Origin: CAYMAI01 sp964388445
GTDB taxonomy: Bacteria > 4484-113 > JAGGVC01
Direction of reading: 5' to 3'
DNA: 64,000 nt
NCBI GenBank assembly: GCA_964388445.1
Contig: CAYMAI010000003.1
Location: 124,001 to 188,000, forward strand
Under the pieces are notes generated by a model that did not search any database, was not told the DNA's origin, and saw only the letters and a program-made list of their open reading frames with translations. The position numbers and the translations under genes are program-made. This document shows, in pieces, positions 8,619 through 17,334 of the stretch; the stretch's first letter is position 1; each line of letters begins with the position of its first letter.

Positions 8619-10166
8619 CTATTCGGGTTCTCCCGGTAACGTTGGTCCCTTCCAGTGCTTGATTTTCGCGAAATAATCCCGGTAATGTTCGGCGAACTCG
8701 GTCGAGTTTTCTTCGTCGTGGCATTTGATGCAGTAGTCGAAGTCGATAGTTTCTCCGAGCGGGGTAACTGCGGCCGGATTGGCCTGGGCTTCCGCGATAT
8801 GGTTGTTCCATGCGTTGTAGTGGCAGGTCGTGCACTGCATCGACAGCGATTTGTCGTTGATGCTGTCGTATTCGATATGACAGCTCACGCAGTCCGGATT
8901 CCAATGTTGGCCTTTTGCTTCGAGCGAATCGCGCGAATGAATGTGTCTGCTGGCTTCGAAAGCTTTGTATTGCTCTACGTGGCACTTTTGGCAGGTTTGC
9001 GAATAGACGTATTCCCTTCCTATCGGCTGCGTTTGATTACGGAAAATGCCCTCCAATTTCGGTCTGTAATCGCTTACCATAATCGCCTTTAAATCACTGC
9101 GCTCCTTTATGGTGTCCATTACTCCGACTTCGTTTTGGGAGATGAAAAACTCGCCGCCGTTTTTATCCACGGAAGTAACGCCAACGTACTTGCCGTCCTG
9201 GAATATATTCATCCAGTATTGAGAATCGTTTATTTTGGTTTTTGCGACCTGCGCTTCTCCATATCGCGGATTTCCGCTAAGCCAAATCGATATTTCCGGA
9301 AGCTGGGCCGCCATGGACTGAATGCTTGCCCCGTGACCTTCTATCATTGCAATCCACAAGTCGGCTTTATCTTTGTATTTAACGATTAAGTTTTTAAGCG
9401 CATCGCGCATCGGAAGAGCGACGAGGGTATCCGGTCCCATAGTTTCAATCCATGCCGGCTCGGTTGCGGCGAGGATGCCGATGCGGAAATTGCCCTTGTT
9501 TATGAATATTACCGGAGAAGCAGTCCAGTTTAAGCCGGAAGGCGAATTAGCACCAATTACGGCCTTGTAGAAATCCGCGGCGGATAATGCCTGGGTTACG
9601 TCTTCGCTTCCCGCGGCGTCCAACGCGCTTTTCCGGATAAGAGGCTTTGCCGCCGGGTCTTTTGAAAGTACGTTTGACGAAACGAACGGAAATTTTGCTG
9701 AATCGGCCCATTTTTCAAGAATATCTGCGCCAAAACTATATTCATATGAGCCCAGCTTGAGGGCGTCGTATTTCATAAGGTTGTACATTCTGAAAATCAC
9801 TTCGGCCTTGAGAAGCGAGAAATCGGTCGTATCCGGCAATATTTTGCCGCCATCGAGGGCTAAAACATGCCTTCCGTAATTATTGCGGTATTCGTCGTAT
9901 AGCGTGCCCCGGCGAGCGAGCCCGCCAAGTTGAAGGGTAGAGCAACCGCACGTTTCCATTTTGCCATTTAGATCGTACGAATAAAGGACAAAAAGACCGT
10001 CGGGATTTGACGGCATGGCATCGCTCGCCGTTTTTCCGGAATCCGCCTTACCGGCATTCGACGCAGTTTCGGCATCGCCGCCGTCAAGTTTTTTGCAGGA
10101 CGAAAAGTCCGCTACCGCGATAACAGCAAGAAGCAATAGAATCGTTATGACGAGCTTAATCGACAT
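8619..10166 (-). CDS. exported multiheme cytochrome c with nucleotidase-like N-terminal region
   Basis: 515 aa. A hydrophobic N-terminus (residues 5-22) is followed by Cys24-Lys (ADFSSCKK), so it may be a lipoprotein, although the lipobox is poor. Residues about 60-330 resemble the 5'-nucleotidase/metallophosphoesterase-related part of cytochrome fusions (ETCGCSTLQLGGLARRGTLYDE, LALDGGKIL, LKLGSYEYSFG). The C-terminal third has four heme-binding CxxCH motifs (CQKCH, CVSCH, CTTCH, CIKCH), like cytochrome c554-type domains. It probably carries electrons in the periplasm. The ATG follows AAGGAGG. No cytochrome maturation genes are visible in the window. Confidence 0.8.
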   Translation of the reverse strand: MSIKLVITILLLLAVIAVADFSSCKKLDGGDAETASNAGKADSGKTASDAMPSNPDGLFVLYSYDLNGKMETCGCSTLQLGGLARRGTLYDEYRNNYGRHVLALDGGKILPDTTDFSLLKAEVIFRMYNLMKYDALKLGSYEYSFGADILEKWADSAKFPFVSSNVLSKDPAAKPLIRKSALDAAGSEDVTQALSAADFYKAVIGANSPSGLNWTASPVIFINKGNFRIGILAATEPAWIETMGPDTLVALPMRDALKNLIVKYKDKADLWIAMIEGHGASIQSMAAQLPEISIWLSGNPRYGEAQVAKTKINDSQYWMNIFQDGKYVGVTSVDKNGGEFFISQNEVGVMDTIKERSDLKAIMVSDYRPKLEGIFRNQTQPIGREYVYSQTCQKCHVEQYKAFEASRHIHSRDSLEAKGQHWNPDCVSCHIEYDSINDKSLSMQCTTCHYNAWNNHIAEAQANPAAVTPLGETIDFDYCIKCHDEENSTEFAEHYRDYFAKIKHWKGPTLPGEPE

Positions 10167-10249
10167 CCAATAAACCTCCTTAAGCCCGCACTTAATTTTA
10201 CCCGCCTAAAGCGCATTGGCGGGCAACTTAAGAGAATGCGCAATCGGTT

Positions 10250-10711
10250 TCAATCCGGATTGCGGTTCGTGAGACCGAAAACGAATTCGATTTCGACCGG
10301 CGCACCCAGCGGCAAGGAAGAAGCGCCGAATGCGGCTCTCACGTGCTTGCCGCGGTCGCCGAAGACTTCGACGAGAAAATCGCTGGCTCCGTTCGCAACC
10401 TTCGGCTGGTCCGTAAAATCGGGCGCCGATGCGACAATCGCTTTCACGGAGACGACCTCGGAAATGCAATCGAGCGAGCCATATTTCTCGACAATTAAGC
10501 TGAGCGCGTTAAGAGCGCATAACTTTGCGCAGGCTCGCGCATCTTCGATCGATACGTTTTCACCGAGTCTTCCGGTTACTGTCAGCTTGCCATCTTTTAT
10601 GGGAATAATTCCGGAAGTAAGCAGCAGCCCTTGGATTTCCTTGAGTAAAACGTAGTTTCCGACCGCCTTGACCGGCTCCGGCAATGTATTTTCGAGTTCG
10701 CGCAAGTTCAT
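10250..10711 (-). CDS. RidA/YjgF family protein
   Basis: 153 aa. Members of this family hydrolyse reactive enamine/imine intermediates from PLP enzymes. The NGKLTVTGRLGENVSIEDARACAKLCALNALSLI-like region and the terminal PVEIEF strand fit the family, specifically the longer YjgF-like subgroup. The strictly conserved RidA arginine (R105 in E. coli) is not obvious, so this may be a non-canonical member. The ATG at 10711 has GAGG 5 nt upstream; a GTG 12 nt earlier overlaps the ribosome site and is discarded. Confidence 0.8.
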   Translation of the reverse strand: MNLRELENTLPEPVKAVGNYVLLKEIQGLLLTSGIIPIKDGKLTVTGRLGENVSIEDARACAKLCALNALSLIVEKYGSLDCISEVVSVKAIVASAPDFTDQPKVANGASDFLVEVFGDRGKHVRAAFGASSLPLGAPVEIEFVFGLTNRNPD

Positions 10712-10745
10712 TCGATACCTCACAATACGGGAAAGCTATTTTATG

Positions 10746-11384
10746 CTAACGATTCCGTGGGGGCAACCTGCTGACGCTTGCGTTATCCTTTTCGTAAAAG
10801 CGCCAATTGAGTTCGCCGCCAAGCGTAAGACCGATTCTTTCCGAGCTTTCAATGACCGGCTTATTGATGCCGTTTCGAGGCTTTAGCCACAATCTGCCAT
10901 TTTTCACGTTTAGCAAGTCTATTCCGTTATGCGAGCGGTCGATCTGAAGTTCCCTGCAAAGCTTTCCGGGTCCGGAAAGTTTCTTGGCGAGTTTACGGTT
11001 ATCGGTATCGGAAAAACGGGAGGTTTCAGATTCGTATTCCGCCGCACGAACAAGAACTGCCGCGCCTGTGCCTTCCCCGCAAACCACGACGTTAAGGCAG
11101 TGGTACATTCCGTAAATGAGGTAAACATATGCCGTGCCGGGCGCCTCGAACATTGTCGCCGCCCTGCCCTTTGGGCCTTTGTACGCGTGAGAGCCGGGTT
11201 CGCTTTGATGGTACGCTTCGGTTTCTACTATTCTAGCTGTTATTACTTTTCGGGCGAATCGTACTGCCAGACGGCAACCGATAAGGCCTTTCGCCGCCGA
11301 TAATACATCTTGTTTCAGGAAATTCCAATCGCCCGATTTATCCGGGACGGAGGCGAGCAAAGAACTATCCGTTCTGGTCGTCAT
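10746..11384 (-). CDS. mpg: DNA-3-methyladenine glycosylase (AAG/MPG family)
   Basis: 212 aa base-excision glycosylase removing alkylated purines. Diagnostic motifs: ARIVETEAYHQSEPGSHAYKG (the Glu of ETEAY is the catalytic general base), the YVYLIYGMYHCLNVV segment, and LSGPGKLCRELQID near the C-terminus. It starts inside the 3' end of jag (20-nt overlap), so it is probably co-transcribed with the rpmH-jag group. Confidence 0.93.
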   Translation of the reverse strand: MTTRTDSSLLASVPDKSGDWNFLKQDVLSAAKGLIGCRLAVRFARKVITARIVETEAYHQSEPGSHAYKGPKGRAATMFEAPGTAYVYLIYGMYHCLNVVVCGEGTGAAVLVRAAEYESETSRFSDTDNRKLAKKLSGPGKLCRELQIDRSHNGIDLLNVKNGRLWLKPRNGINKPVIESSERIGLTLGGELNWRFYEKDNASVSRLPPRNR

Positions 11385-12024
11385 CGCCGTTAATCCCGCT
11401 CATGTCGAAATCCTTGGGCTTGATGTATAGAGTTCTTCCCTTGCCGGTTCCGCGACTTTCGGTGGTGAGGTAAGAATGTTTTGAAAGATGCTGATGGACT
11501 ATTTTGCGCTCTTTGGGCAGCAAATTCGGAATCGGCCTCGGCCTATGATCGCGCTCTATGTCTTTGATAACGTCTTTTATCATTTTTACGAGTGCTGCTT
11601 CCCGGCGGTCACGATAGCCGTTCACGTCAATATGAATAAGTCGGTTTAGCGCAAACTGGCGGTTAAAAATCAGGCTGATCATTAGCTCGATAGCGTCGAG
11701 AGTAGCGCCATGATGGCCTATGAAGTGTCCCTTTTCCCGGCTCGAAATCGATACCGTGAATTCGGTGTAATCCTTGTTCGGTTTTACTTCAACACGCGCT
11801 CTCGGGTCGATGAGCTTGATTACGAAATCCGCCACCTGCCTCGAGTAGGTCATAACCTGCTCGGCAGCATATGCGCGGTAGGTGACTTCGCCTTCGCGCT
11901 CGATTTTGTCCATCAACAACCGCAAGTCGCCGAAGTGCGACTGCGCTTGTTTTTGCGCCTCGGCGTCGTTATCGCCAGACCAATCGAAAACTTCGAGTTG
12001 CTGAATTTCCATATCCCCCACCAT
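11365..12024 (-). CDS. jag: Jag/KhpB RNA-binding protein (KH and R3H domains)
   Basis: 219 aa. Central KH domain with GHHG loop (REKGHFIGHHGATLDAIE) and C-terminal R3H domain (YRDRREAALVK...). The usual N-terminal Jag_N domain is reduced or divergent. Jag/KhpB is an RNA-binding protein classically encoded after yidC and linked to cell-wall synthesis and division in Firmicutes. Its ATG overlaps the yidC stop (TAATG). An alternative ATG lies 12 nt downstream. Confidence 0.92.
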   Translation of the reverse strand: MVGDMEIQQLEVFDWSGDNDAEAQKQAQSHFGDLRLLMDKIEREGEVTYRAYAAEQVMTYSRQVADFVIKLIDPRARVEVKPNKDYTEFTVSISSREKGHFIGHHGATLDAIELMISLIFNRQFALNRLIHIDVNGYRDRREAALVKMIKDVIKDIERDHRPRPIPNLLPKERKIVHQHLSKHSYLTTESRGTGKGRTLYIKPKDFDMSGINGDDDQNG

Positions 12025-13106
12025 TATCGCTTTCCGCGCTTCCGGCGTGATTTGCTTGCCCCAAAGCTTTCGGCTTCGGGCCGCGACATTTTACCATCGC
12101 CGCCGGCGATATTGCTTGCGTTGTCAACAGGCGCCGCTGCACCGCCGTTTTGGGAGGGCTGCGAGCCGGAGTTTTCCTTTTTTATCAGCTCTTTGTACAT
12201 TTCTTCCAAGTTCTGCTTTTCGATTTGCGGAATGACATTGTTCATAATTAGCGTGTATTCGATAATGGAAAGGATGTTTTGACTGATGAAGTAAAGCATC
12301 GCGCCGGCCGGAATGACCATTCCGAAAATAACGATTACAAACGTAAGCACGTTCGGGTTGAAAGGCTGCTTCGGCGGTTCGCTGTTTCCGAAGTTGTATT
12401 GCGGAATTTTTTTCTGCACTACCTTCATTCGGTGCTGGTAATAAAGGCTGGAAGCGATATACAAGAGCACGATTGAAAGCGCGGGAATGTATAGGTAAAC
12501 GTTGGATTCGCCGAAAACGAACCTAACAACTCCGGAGCTGTTAAGGTCTATGACGCTGTCGAAACCGAACTTATCGAATCTGGCCATTTCGATACCGGGA
12601 AGCGCCGCGTACATGAGGTGAATGCCAAGAAACTTCGCCTTGCCGAAAACTTCGGGCTTGTAAAGAGCCTGAAAAATGGCGAACATTATTGGAAGCTGAA
12701 TAAGCATCGGAAGGCAACCGCTCATCGGATTGATTTTGAGCTGCTGATACAGCTGCATAATTTTCCGGTTTGCGGTTTCCTTGTCGCCTTTGAAGTGCTC
12801 GGTCAATTGTTTTTGCATCGGCGCGAGCACTTGCATCCAAGCCATTCCGGTAAACTGCGCGACGCTGAGCCTGAACATTAGTAGCTTGACGACAACCGCC
12901 GTCAGCATAATCGCAAGCCCCCAGCTGCCTGTCATATTGTGGATGGCCACGATTATCAGGATGATGACATCCACGATAGGGCCGAGCATTCCGCCCGTCG
13001 GGGCGTGCGTAAAACCGGGCTTTGGCAGCGGACCCATTACTTGTTGCGCGTCAACCTGCAAGGCAACGAATGCCTTAAGCAGGGCGTTACTGAAAGTCAT
13101 ATACAA
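12024..13106 (-). CDS. yidC: membrane protein insertase YidC (short form)
   Basis: About 360 aa, Oxa1/YidC/Alb3 insertase. The five-helix core is visible: WGLAIMLTAVVVKLLMFRL, the cytoplasmic hairpin LAPMQKQLTEHFKGD...QLYQQLKINPMSGCLPMLIQLPIMFAIFQALYKP, and later membrane spans. The large periplasmic P1 domain of proteobacterial YidC is absent, so it is of the Gram-positive size class. A central loop (KAKFLGIHLMYAALPG...) and a basic tail (KSRRKRGKR) are present; the latter is typical for ribosome contact. The start could be TTG 13106 (GAGG at good spacing) or ATG 13100. A lipobox is not seen. Confidence 0.93.
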   Translation of the reverse strand: MYMTFSNALLKAFVALQVDAQQVMGPLPKPGFTHAPTGGMLGPIVDVIILIIVAIHNMTGSWGLAIMLTAVVVKLLMFRLSVAQFTGMAWMQVLAPMQKQLTEHFKGDKETANRKIMQLYQQLKINPMSGCLPMLIQLPIMFAIFQALYKPEVFGKAKFLGIHLMYAALPGIEMARFDKFGFDSVIDLNSSGVVRFVFGESNVYLYIPALSIVLLYIASSLYYQHRMKVVQKKIPQYNFGNSEPPKQPFNPNVLTFVIVIFGMVIPAGAMLYFISQNILSIIEYTLIMNNVIPQIEKQNLEEMYKELIKKENSGSQPSQNGGAAAPVDNASNIAGGDGKMSRPEAESFGASKSRRKRGKR

Positions 13107-13113
13107 AATTTCC

Positions 13114-13326
13114 TCACGGCACCGGGTCGAAACCGCCCGGATGAAATGGATGACATCTCGAAATGCGCTTTACGGCAAGCCAGCTGCCCTTAATGGCGCC
13201 ATACTTTTCGATTGCTTCAAGAGCATACGCGCTGCACGTCGGCGTAAATCTGCAAACCGGCGGCTTAAGCGGCGAGATTCGGCGTCTATAAAACCGGATA
13301 AAGCCAATAAGTAGCCGTTTCAGCAT
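13114..13326 (-). CDS. yidD: membrane protein insertion efficiency factor YidD
   Basis: 70 aa. The family signature RFYRRRISPLKPPVCRFTPTCSAYALEAI and the C-terminal KRISRCHPFHPGG are complete. It lies between rnpA and yidC as in most bacteria, 12 bp after rnpA, and probably assists YidC-dependent insertion. Confidence 0.95.
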   Translation of the reverse strand: MLKRLLIGFIRFYRRRISPLKPPVCRFTPTCSAYALEAIEKYGAIKGSWLAVKRISRCHPFHPGGFDPVP

Positions 13327-13338
13327 TTCAGCCCGCCG

Positions 13339-13659
13339 CTATGCAGTTAAAGCGCGCTCGATTTCGGATTTCAAAAACTCGAATCCGGCTGCCGATATGT
13401 CTTTCTCGACATACACCACAACGTCCGCTCCGACCGCCCAATCGCGCACCGCAATAGAAATCAGCTGCCTCAACCTGCGCCGAATCAGATTGCGTTTTGC
13501 GGCGTTGCACGCCCTGCGCGTCACCGATATGCCTGCTCGAACTACGTCGCCGTCTCGTTTTAGAATGTACAGGCGGAACAGCTCCGACCGGAATTTGCGC
13601 CCCCTCCTGAATACAGCGGCGAAGCTTGCCTTGCCTTTGAGGGAGGCGAAATTTGCCAT
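13339..13659 (-). CDS. rnpA: ribonuclease P protein component
   Basis: 106 aa, basic. It binds RNase P RNA for tRNA 5'-end processing. The N-terminal ASLKGKASFAAVFRRGRKFRSELFRLYIL and the RNR-like signature RACNAAKRNLIRRRLRQLI are characteristic. The true start is the ATG at 13659, which overlaps the rpmH stop as TAATG; the frame continues upstream only because it reads through rpmH out of frame. Confidence 0.95.
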   Translation of the reverse strand: MANFASLKGKASFAAVFRRGRKFRSELFRLYILKRDGDVVRAGISVTRRACNAAKRNLIRRRLRQLISIAVRDWAVGADVVVYVEKDISAAGFEFLKSEIERALTA

Positions 13660-13793
13660 TATTCGGATAGCTTTTTCCGTCCGCGTTTGCGCCTGCTCTG
13701 AATGACGCGGCGACCCTGCGGTGAACTCATCCGCTTCAGAAATCCGTGCACACGCTGCCTGCGGCGCTTTTTCGGTTGATATGTACGCTTCAT
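13659..13793 (-). CDS. rpmH: 50S ribosomal protein L34
   Basis: 44 aa: the sequence begins MKRTYQPKKRRRQRVHGFLK and ends RGRKKLSE, which is L34. It is very basic, as expected. GAGAG lies 6-10 nt before the ATG. It heads the rpmH-rnpA-yidD-yidC-jag operon, which in many bacteria adjoins dnaA and oriC; here dnaA is not upstream, and a divergent secreted-protein gene follows instead. Confidence 0.97.
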   Translation of the reverse strand: MKRTYQPKKRRRQRVHGFLKRMSSPQGRRVIQSRRKRGRKKLSE

Positions 13794-13918
13794 AACTCGC
13801 TCTCAACTGAATGAACTTGCCAGAAAAAAGGTGAACGGGTTTTATATCACATAATTTGAGCGAAATCAAATTCAACCGCCGTAATCTTGGCAATATGTGA
13901 TTCCGCGAAGGCTTGCAA

Positions 13919-13927
13919 TGCTAAAAT
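13919..13927 (+). promoter_or_regulatory. extended -10 element, possible leaderless start
   Basis: TGCTAAAAT lies 8 nt before the ATG at 13936, with no ribosome site between them. Confidence 0.4.
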
Positions 13928-13935
13928 AATCCGTC

Positions 13936-15027
13936 ATGAAAAGCAGCTTAGCCCATTACATGGTCTTTTCTATTGTAGTTTGCCTAGCGTATGCGGCGCT
14001 TATCGCCGCGCCTGCGCCGGCGTTTGCCCAAGGCGTGAGCATCGACCAGTCGATATTGGAGGCGAGCGCGATATCGGTGGATATTCCTCTGCCTACGGAG
14101 CGCCCCACGCTGACTTGGCTATTGCGCCATAAAATGCGCTTTGCCGAGGACGACTTGATAAAGAAGTTTATGAAGGGGAAAACCTCGGTCAAGGAAATCA
14201 ACTCGCCGATTTACGGAAAAGGCAAAGGGTACATAGATTCGGCCGGCGCTCATCTTAAAGTTTTTCAATACGGATTCGAGTATCAGCTCGCCGCGTCGAA
14301 CATCAGCGCGGGGGTCGCCAAATTTATTCCGGATCCGGACTCGATTGAAACCGATACCGGCGGCACGCTTATGGACCGCGGTTTGGAAGGCTTCGAATAC
14401 GCGAAAGATGTAAAAGGAAGGTGGGAGTATGTTTTTCCCCCGGACGAAGGCAAGCTTATCGCTCTCAAGCACCTTAAAGATTACATCGGCGAAATACCGG
14501 ATCAGGGAAAGGATTTCAGCGTAGAAATGAAAGCCATTATGGACGGCACCGAGGATGGATTGTTTCATCTGGATGTAATCAAAAAATATCGCGGCGTTCA
14601 GCTTTTGGACGACTACATTCAAATTTCGCTCGACGCGGACAAAAAGCTTGCTGGCGTATCGTATTTCTGGGACGACAGGCTGGTGCCGGGACCGGGCGCG
14701 AAAGACGTTCAAATAGTCGATTCCGGATTTGCGGTCAATCAAGCAAAAAAGTGGGTAATTCAACAGGCGGGCGGTCGCGCTCCGCATTTAACTTTGATGA
14801 GTATCAGACTCGGATTTATGAATATGCGCGGCGATTATGTAACGCTTATTCCTTGTTGGATTCTCGCCTGTTCTTGGCAGCATACGGTCGGTGCGGATTT
14901 GGATCAGACTCCGCCGCCCGGAATGAGCAAACGGAAACCAACATCGAAGCGGTTTATACAATGGCTTGAAAGGTACGACACTTACGTCGCCATTGAGGCG
15001 GTAACGGGATTGCCGACAGCTATTTAG
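13936..15027 (+). CDS. secreted protein of unknown function, PepSY/YycI-like tail
   Basis: 363 aa with a clear Sec signal peptide (MKSSLAHYMVFSIVVCLAYAAL..., cleavage probably after APAFA). The C-terminal half has a repeated layout seen in PepSY/YycI-type proteins: a GVQLLDDYIQISLDADKKLAGVSYFWDDR stretch, a helix AVNQAKKWVIQQAG, a YVTLIPCWIL strand and a terminal YVAIEAVTGLP. I cannot identify the N-terminal half. It lies between the rpmH operon (divergent) and mnmA. Function unknown. Confidence 0.7.
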   Translation: MKSSLAHYMVFSIVVCLAYAALIAAPAPAFAQGVSIDQSILEASAISVDIPLPTERPTLTWLLRHKMRFAEDDLIKKFMKGKTSVKEINSPIYGKGKGYIDSAGAHLKVFQYGFEYQLAASNISAGVAKFIPDPDSIETDTGGTLMDRGLEGFEYAKDVKGRWEYVFPPDEGKLIALKHLKDYIGEIPDQGKDFSVEMKAIMDGTEDGLFHLDVIKKYRGVQLLDDYIQISLDADKKLAGVSYFWDDRLVPGPGAKDVQIVDSGFAVNQAKKWVIQQAGGRAPHLTLMSIRLGFMNMRGDYVTLIPCWILACSWQHTVGADLDQTPPPGMSKRKPTSKRFIQWLERYDTYVAIEAVTGLPTAI

Positions 15028-15069
15028 AACGAGGGAAACGAAGTTTCAAATACGCTTACCAAAAAAGGG

Positions 15070-15075
15070 TATTAT
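15070..15075 (+). promoter_or_regulatory. -10 element TATTAT, possible leaderless start of mnmA
   Basis: TATTAT ends exactly 6 nt before the GTG of mnmA. There is no clear -35 and no Shine-Dalgarno. Confidence 0.4.
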
Positions 15076-15081
15076 TTCCGC

Positions 15082-16167
15082 GTGACTGGTGAAAGAATAG
15101 TTGTTGCAATGAGCGGCGGTGTGGACAGCACGGTCGCGGCTTACCTGTTACATAAAGAAGGATTCGAGGTTACCGGCGTGACAGGCAAGCTCCTTCCTGA
15201 CACTTGCGCGGAAGATTCCAGTCAGTGCTGTACGGCCGAAAGCGCATATGCGGCACGGCGGGCGTGCGACAAAATTGGCGCTCGACATATAACGATGAAT
15301 CTCGTCGATGAATTTCGCGACAGCGTGATTGCCAGGTTCGTAAAAAGCTATCAAACTGGGCGAACACCGAATCCCTGCATAGACTGCAATAAATACGTCA
15401 AATTCGACTTGTTTTGGCGTATGGCGGCGGCTGCGGACTGCGATATGCTTGCCACCGGCCACTATGCAAGAATCGAACGTGACGCAAACGGGAAATACAG
15501 GCTTATGAAGGGGCTCGACAATTCAAAGGATCAATCGTACTTTCTGGCGGTAATACCGGAAGATCAACTGGCTCGAATCCAGTTTCCGGTCGGTTCGCTT
15601 GAAAAAACGAATGTTCGCGAAATCGCGGACGACTTCGGCTTTCGAAACGCAAACCGGCCCGACAGCCAGGACGTTTGCTTTCTCGGCAAGAAGCAAAGCT
15701 TCGGCGATCTTGCAAAGTTGGCGGGAATTGCCTCTCAAGAGCCGATTCCTGGCGCGATATTGGACGAGTCCGGCGAGGTTCGGGGAACGCATCCCGGCAT
15801 CGAATATTTCACGCTGGGCCAGAGGCGAGGCGTGGGAGTCGGGATGCAAGAGCCGAAGTATGTTTACGACATTTCGCCGGAGACCGGCGACGTCAAGGTG
15901 GGGCCCCGGGATTTCAAACCGTACACATGGGCGAAAATCTCCGCCGTCAATTGGACAGCACCGGACTTGCTCAACAGGCAGGCCGAATTTGAATGGAAAC
16001 TTCGCTATCGTTCGAAGCCCCTTCGGGCTTGTTTGAATTTCGCGGGCGGCAATTGCGCCATGCTCAAGTTCGAGGAGCCTCAGTTTTTCGTAACGCCCGG
16101 ACAATGGGCCGTCGCATATTTGGGCGATGTTGTAGCGGGTTGCGGCGAAATAGAATCGGCCGGCTGA
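15082..16167 (+). CDS. mnmA: tRNA-specific 2-thiouridylase MnmA
   Basis: 361 aa, makes s2U34 in tRNA-Glu/Gln/Lys. The PP-loop SGGVDS is at residues 11-16. The catalytic Cys lies in TPNPCIDCNKYVKF and the second Cys in RPDSQDVCF, both conserved. The C-terminal beta-barrel is complete. Thiolation of wobble U normally needs a cysteine desulfurase, which is not in the window. GTG start at the end of a -10-like box. Confidence 0.96.
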   Translation: MTGERIVVAMSGGVDSTVAAYLLHKEGFEVTGVTGKLLPDTCAEDSSQCCTAESAYAARRACDKIGARHITMNLVDEFRDSVIARFVKSYQTGRTPNPCIDCNKYVKFDLFWRMAAAADCDMLATGHYARIERDANGKYRLMKGLDNSKDQSYFLAVIPEDQLARIQFPVGSLEKTNVREIADDFGFRNANRPDSQDVCFLGKKQSFGDLAKLAGIASQEPIPGAILDESGEVRGTHPGIEYFTLGQRRGVGVGMQEPKYVYDISPETGDVKVGPRDFKPYTWAKISAVNWTAPDLLNRQAEFEWKLRYRSKPLRACLNFAGGNCAMLKFEEPQFFVTPGQWAVAYLGDVVAGCGEIESAG

Positions 16168-16185
16168 TTGTTTGCGAAACCTCTC

Positions 16186-16194
16186 TGATAAAAT
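16186..16194 (+). promoter_or_regulatory. extended -10 element, possible leaderless start of murG
   Basis: TGATAAAAT ends 6 nt before the murG GTG. A TTGTTT at 16168 is only a weak -35 (15 bp spacing). Confidence 0.4.
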
Positions 16195-16200
16195 GCGACG

Positions 16201-17334
16201 GTGCGAATCGCAATTACAGGCGGCGGAACAGGCGGACATATTTATCCGGCGGTAGCTGTTCTCGACGCGCTCAAGTTAAAATTATCTCGCAATTTAGAAG
16301 TGCTTTGGATTGGCACTTCCAACCGAATGGAGGCGCAGATTGTTCCTGCTCTAAACATTCGGCTGGCTACAATTGAAATTATGCCCTTGAAGCGGGGGCT
16401 TTCATTTACCGCATTTGAGCACAACGCCGCGCTTGCGTGGAATTTGCTTTCGGGCAAGTCTTTTATGCAGGCCGCTCGGCATTTGGCCGAATTTTCCCCG
16501 GACTGCCTATTGAGTACAGGTGGATACGTTGCGTATCCGGCATGCAAAGTTGCCGCAAAACTGAATATTCCGTTGTTTATAATCGAGCCTAACAGCACGC
16601 CGGGCCTAACCACTCTCAAAACGGCAAAACTGGCACGGGCCGCGTTTTGCGCATCGACATCTGTCGCTTCCAAGCTTGGCAGAGTGACCGAAGCTATCGA
16701 AACCGGCGTTCCCATTAGGACTTATTCGGGCGGATTGTCGAAGGAAGAAATCCTGGAAAAATACGGTCTAAGCAGAAATAAAAAGACGATATTCATAACC
16801 GGCGGCAGCCTTGGGGCATCGTTCGTTAACAAAACCGCATTTTCGATCCTCGTCGAAATGATCGATTCCAGCGCGGAGTTGGTAAAATCGGTTCAGGTTC
16901 TCCACCAAACCGGAAAGCGAGATTTCGAAGTAGCCAAAAAACTCAGCGCGGATTTGAGGTTTAAGTATATACCGATGGAATACGTCGCAAACTCATCCGA
17001 AGCGCTTTATATTTCCGACGTACTAATCGGCCGTTCGGGAGCGTCAACCGTGGCGGAAGCGGCCCATTTCGGTATTCCCGCTGTGTTTTTCCCTTATATG
17101 TTTCATAAAGACAACCAGCAAATTCTGAACGCCTTGCCGATGGTGCAAGCCGGGGTTGCCTTTATGCACCGCGAGGACGAATTCAGTCCGGAGGACTTTA
17201 AAGAAAGCGTGCTCGATGCGCTTGCCGGCTCGGCCAATCCCGAATTTAGAAACAGGATTCGCGAATTCGACAGACGGGCCGCAGACGCTGTTGCCGGCAA
17301 AATCGCTGCGACAATCCTAGGAGCGGCGAATTGA
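16201..17334 (+). CDS. murG: UDP-GlcNAc:undecaprenyl-PP-MurNAc-pentapeptide GlcNAc transferase
   Basis: 377 aa GT28 enzyme making lipid II at the inner face of the membrane. The glycine-rich GGGTGGH is at residues 7-13, with SGGYVAYPA in the N-domain. In the C-domain there are the GGSLGAS motif and GRSGASTVAEAAHFGIPAVFFPYMF, the UDP-GlcNAc site, and the DNQ of HKDNQQILNA. It overlaps the amidase gene by TTGA, so cell-wall synthesis and remodelling genes are coupled here. No other mur genes sit beside it. Confidence 0.96.
   Translation: MRIAITGGGTGGHIYPAVAVLDALKLKLSRNLEVLWIGTSNRMEAQIVPALNIRLATIEIMPLKRGLSFTAFEHNAALAWNLLSGKSFMQAARHLAEFSPDCLLSTGGYVAYPACKVAAKLNIPLFIIEPNSTPGLTTLKTAKLARAAFCASTSVASKLGRVTEAIETGVPIRTYSGGLSKEEILEKYGLSRNKKTIFITGGSLGASFVNKTAFSILVEMIDSSAELVKSVQVLHQTGKRDFEVAKKLSADLRFKYIPMEYVANSSEALYISDVLIGRSGASTVAEAAHFGIPAVFFPYMFHKDNQQILNALPMVQAGVAFMHREDEFSPEDFKESVLDALAGSANPEFRNRIREFDRRAADAVAGKIAATILGAAN

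Noticed and set aside
13840..13860. TTTATATCACA as a DnaA box upstream of rpmH
   Set aside because: Too many mismatches to TTATCCACA and no cluster of boxes.
15523..16239. 238-codon minus-strand frame opposite mnmA
   Set aside because: Antisense shadow of a well-supported gene.
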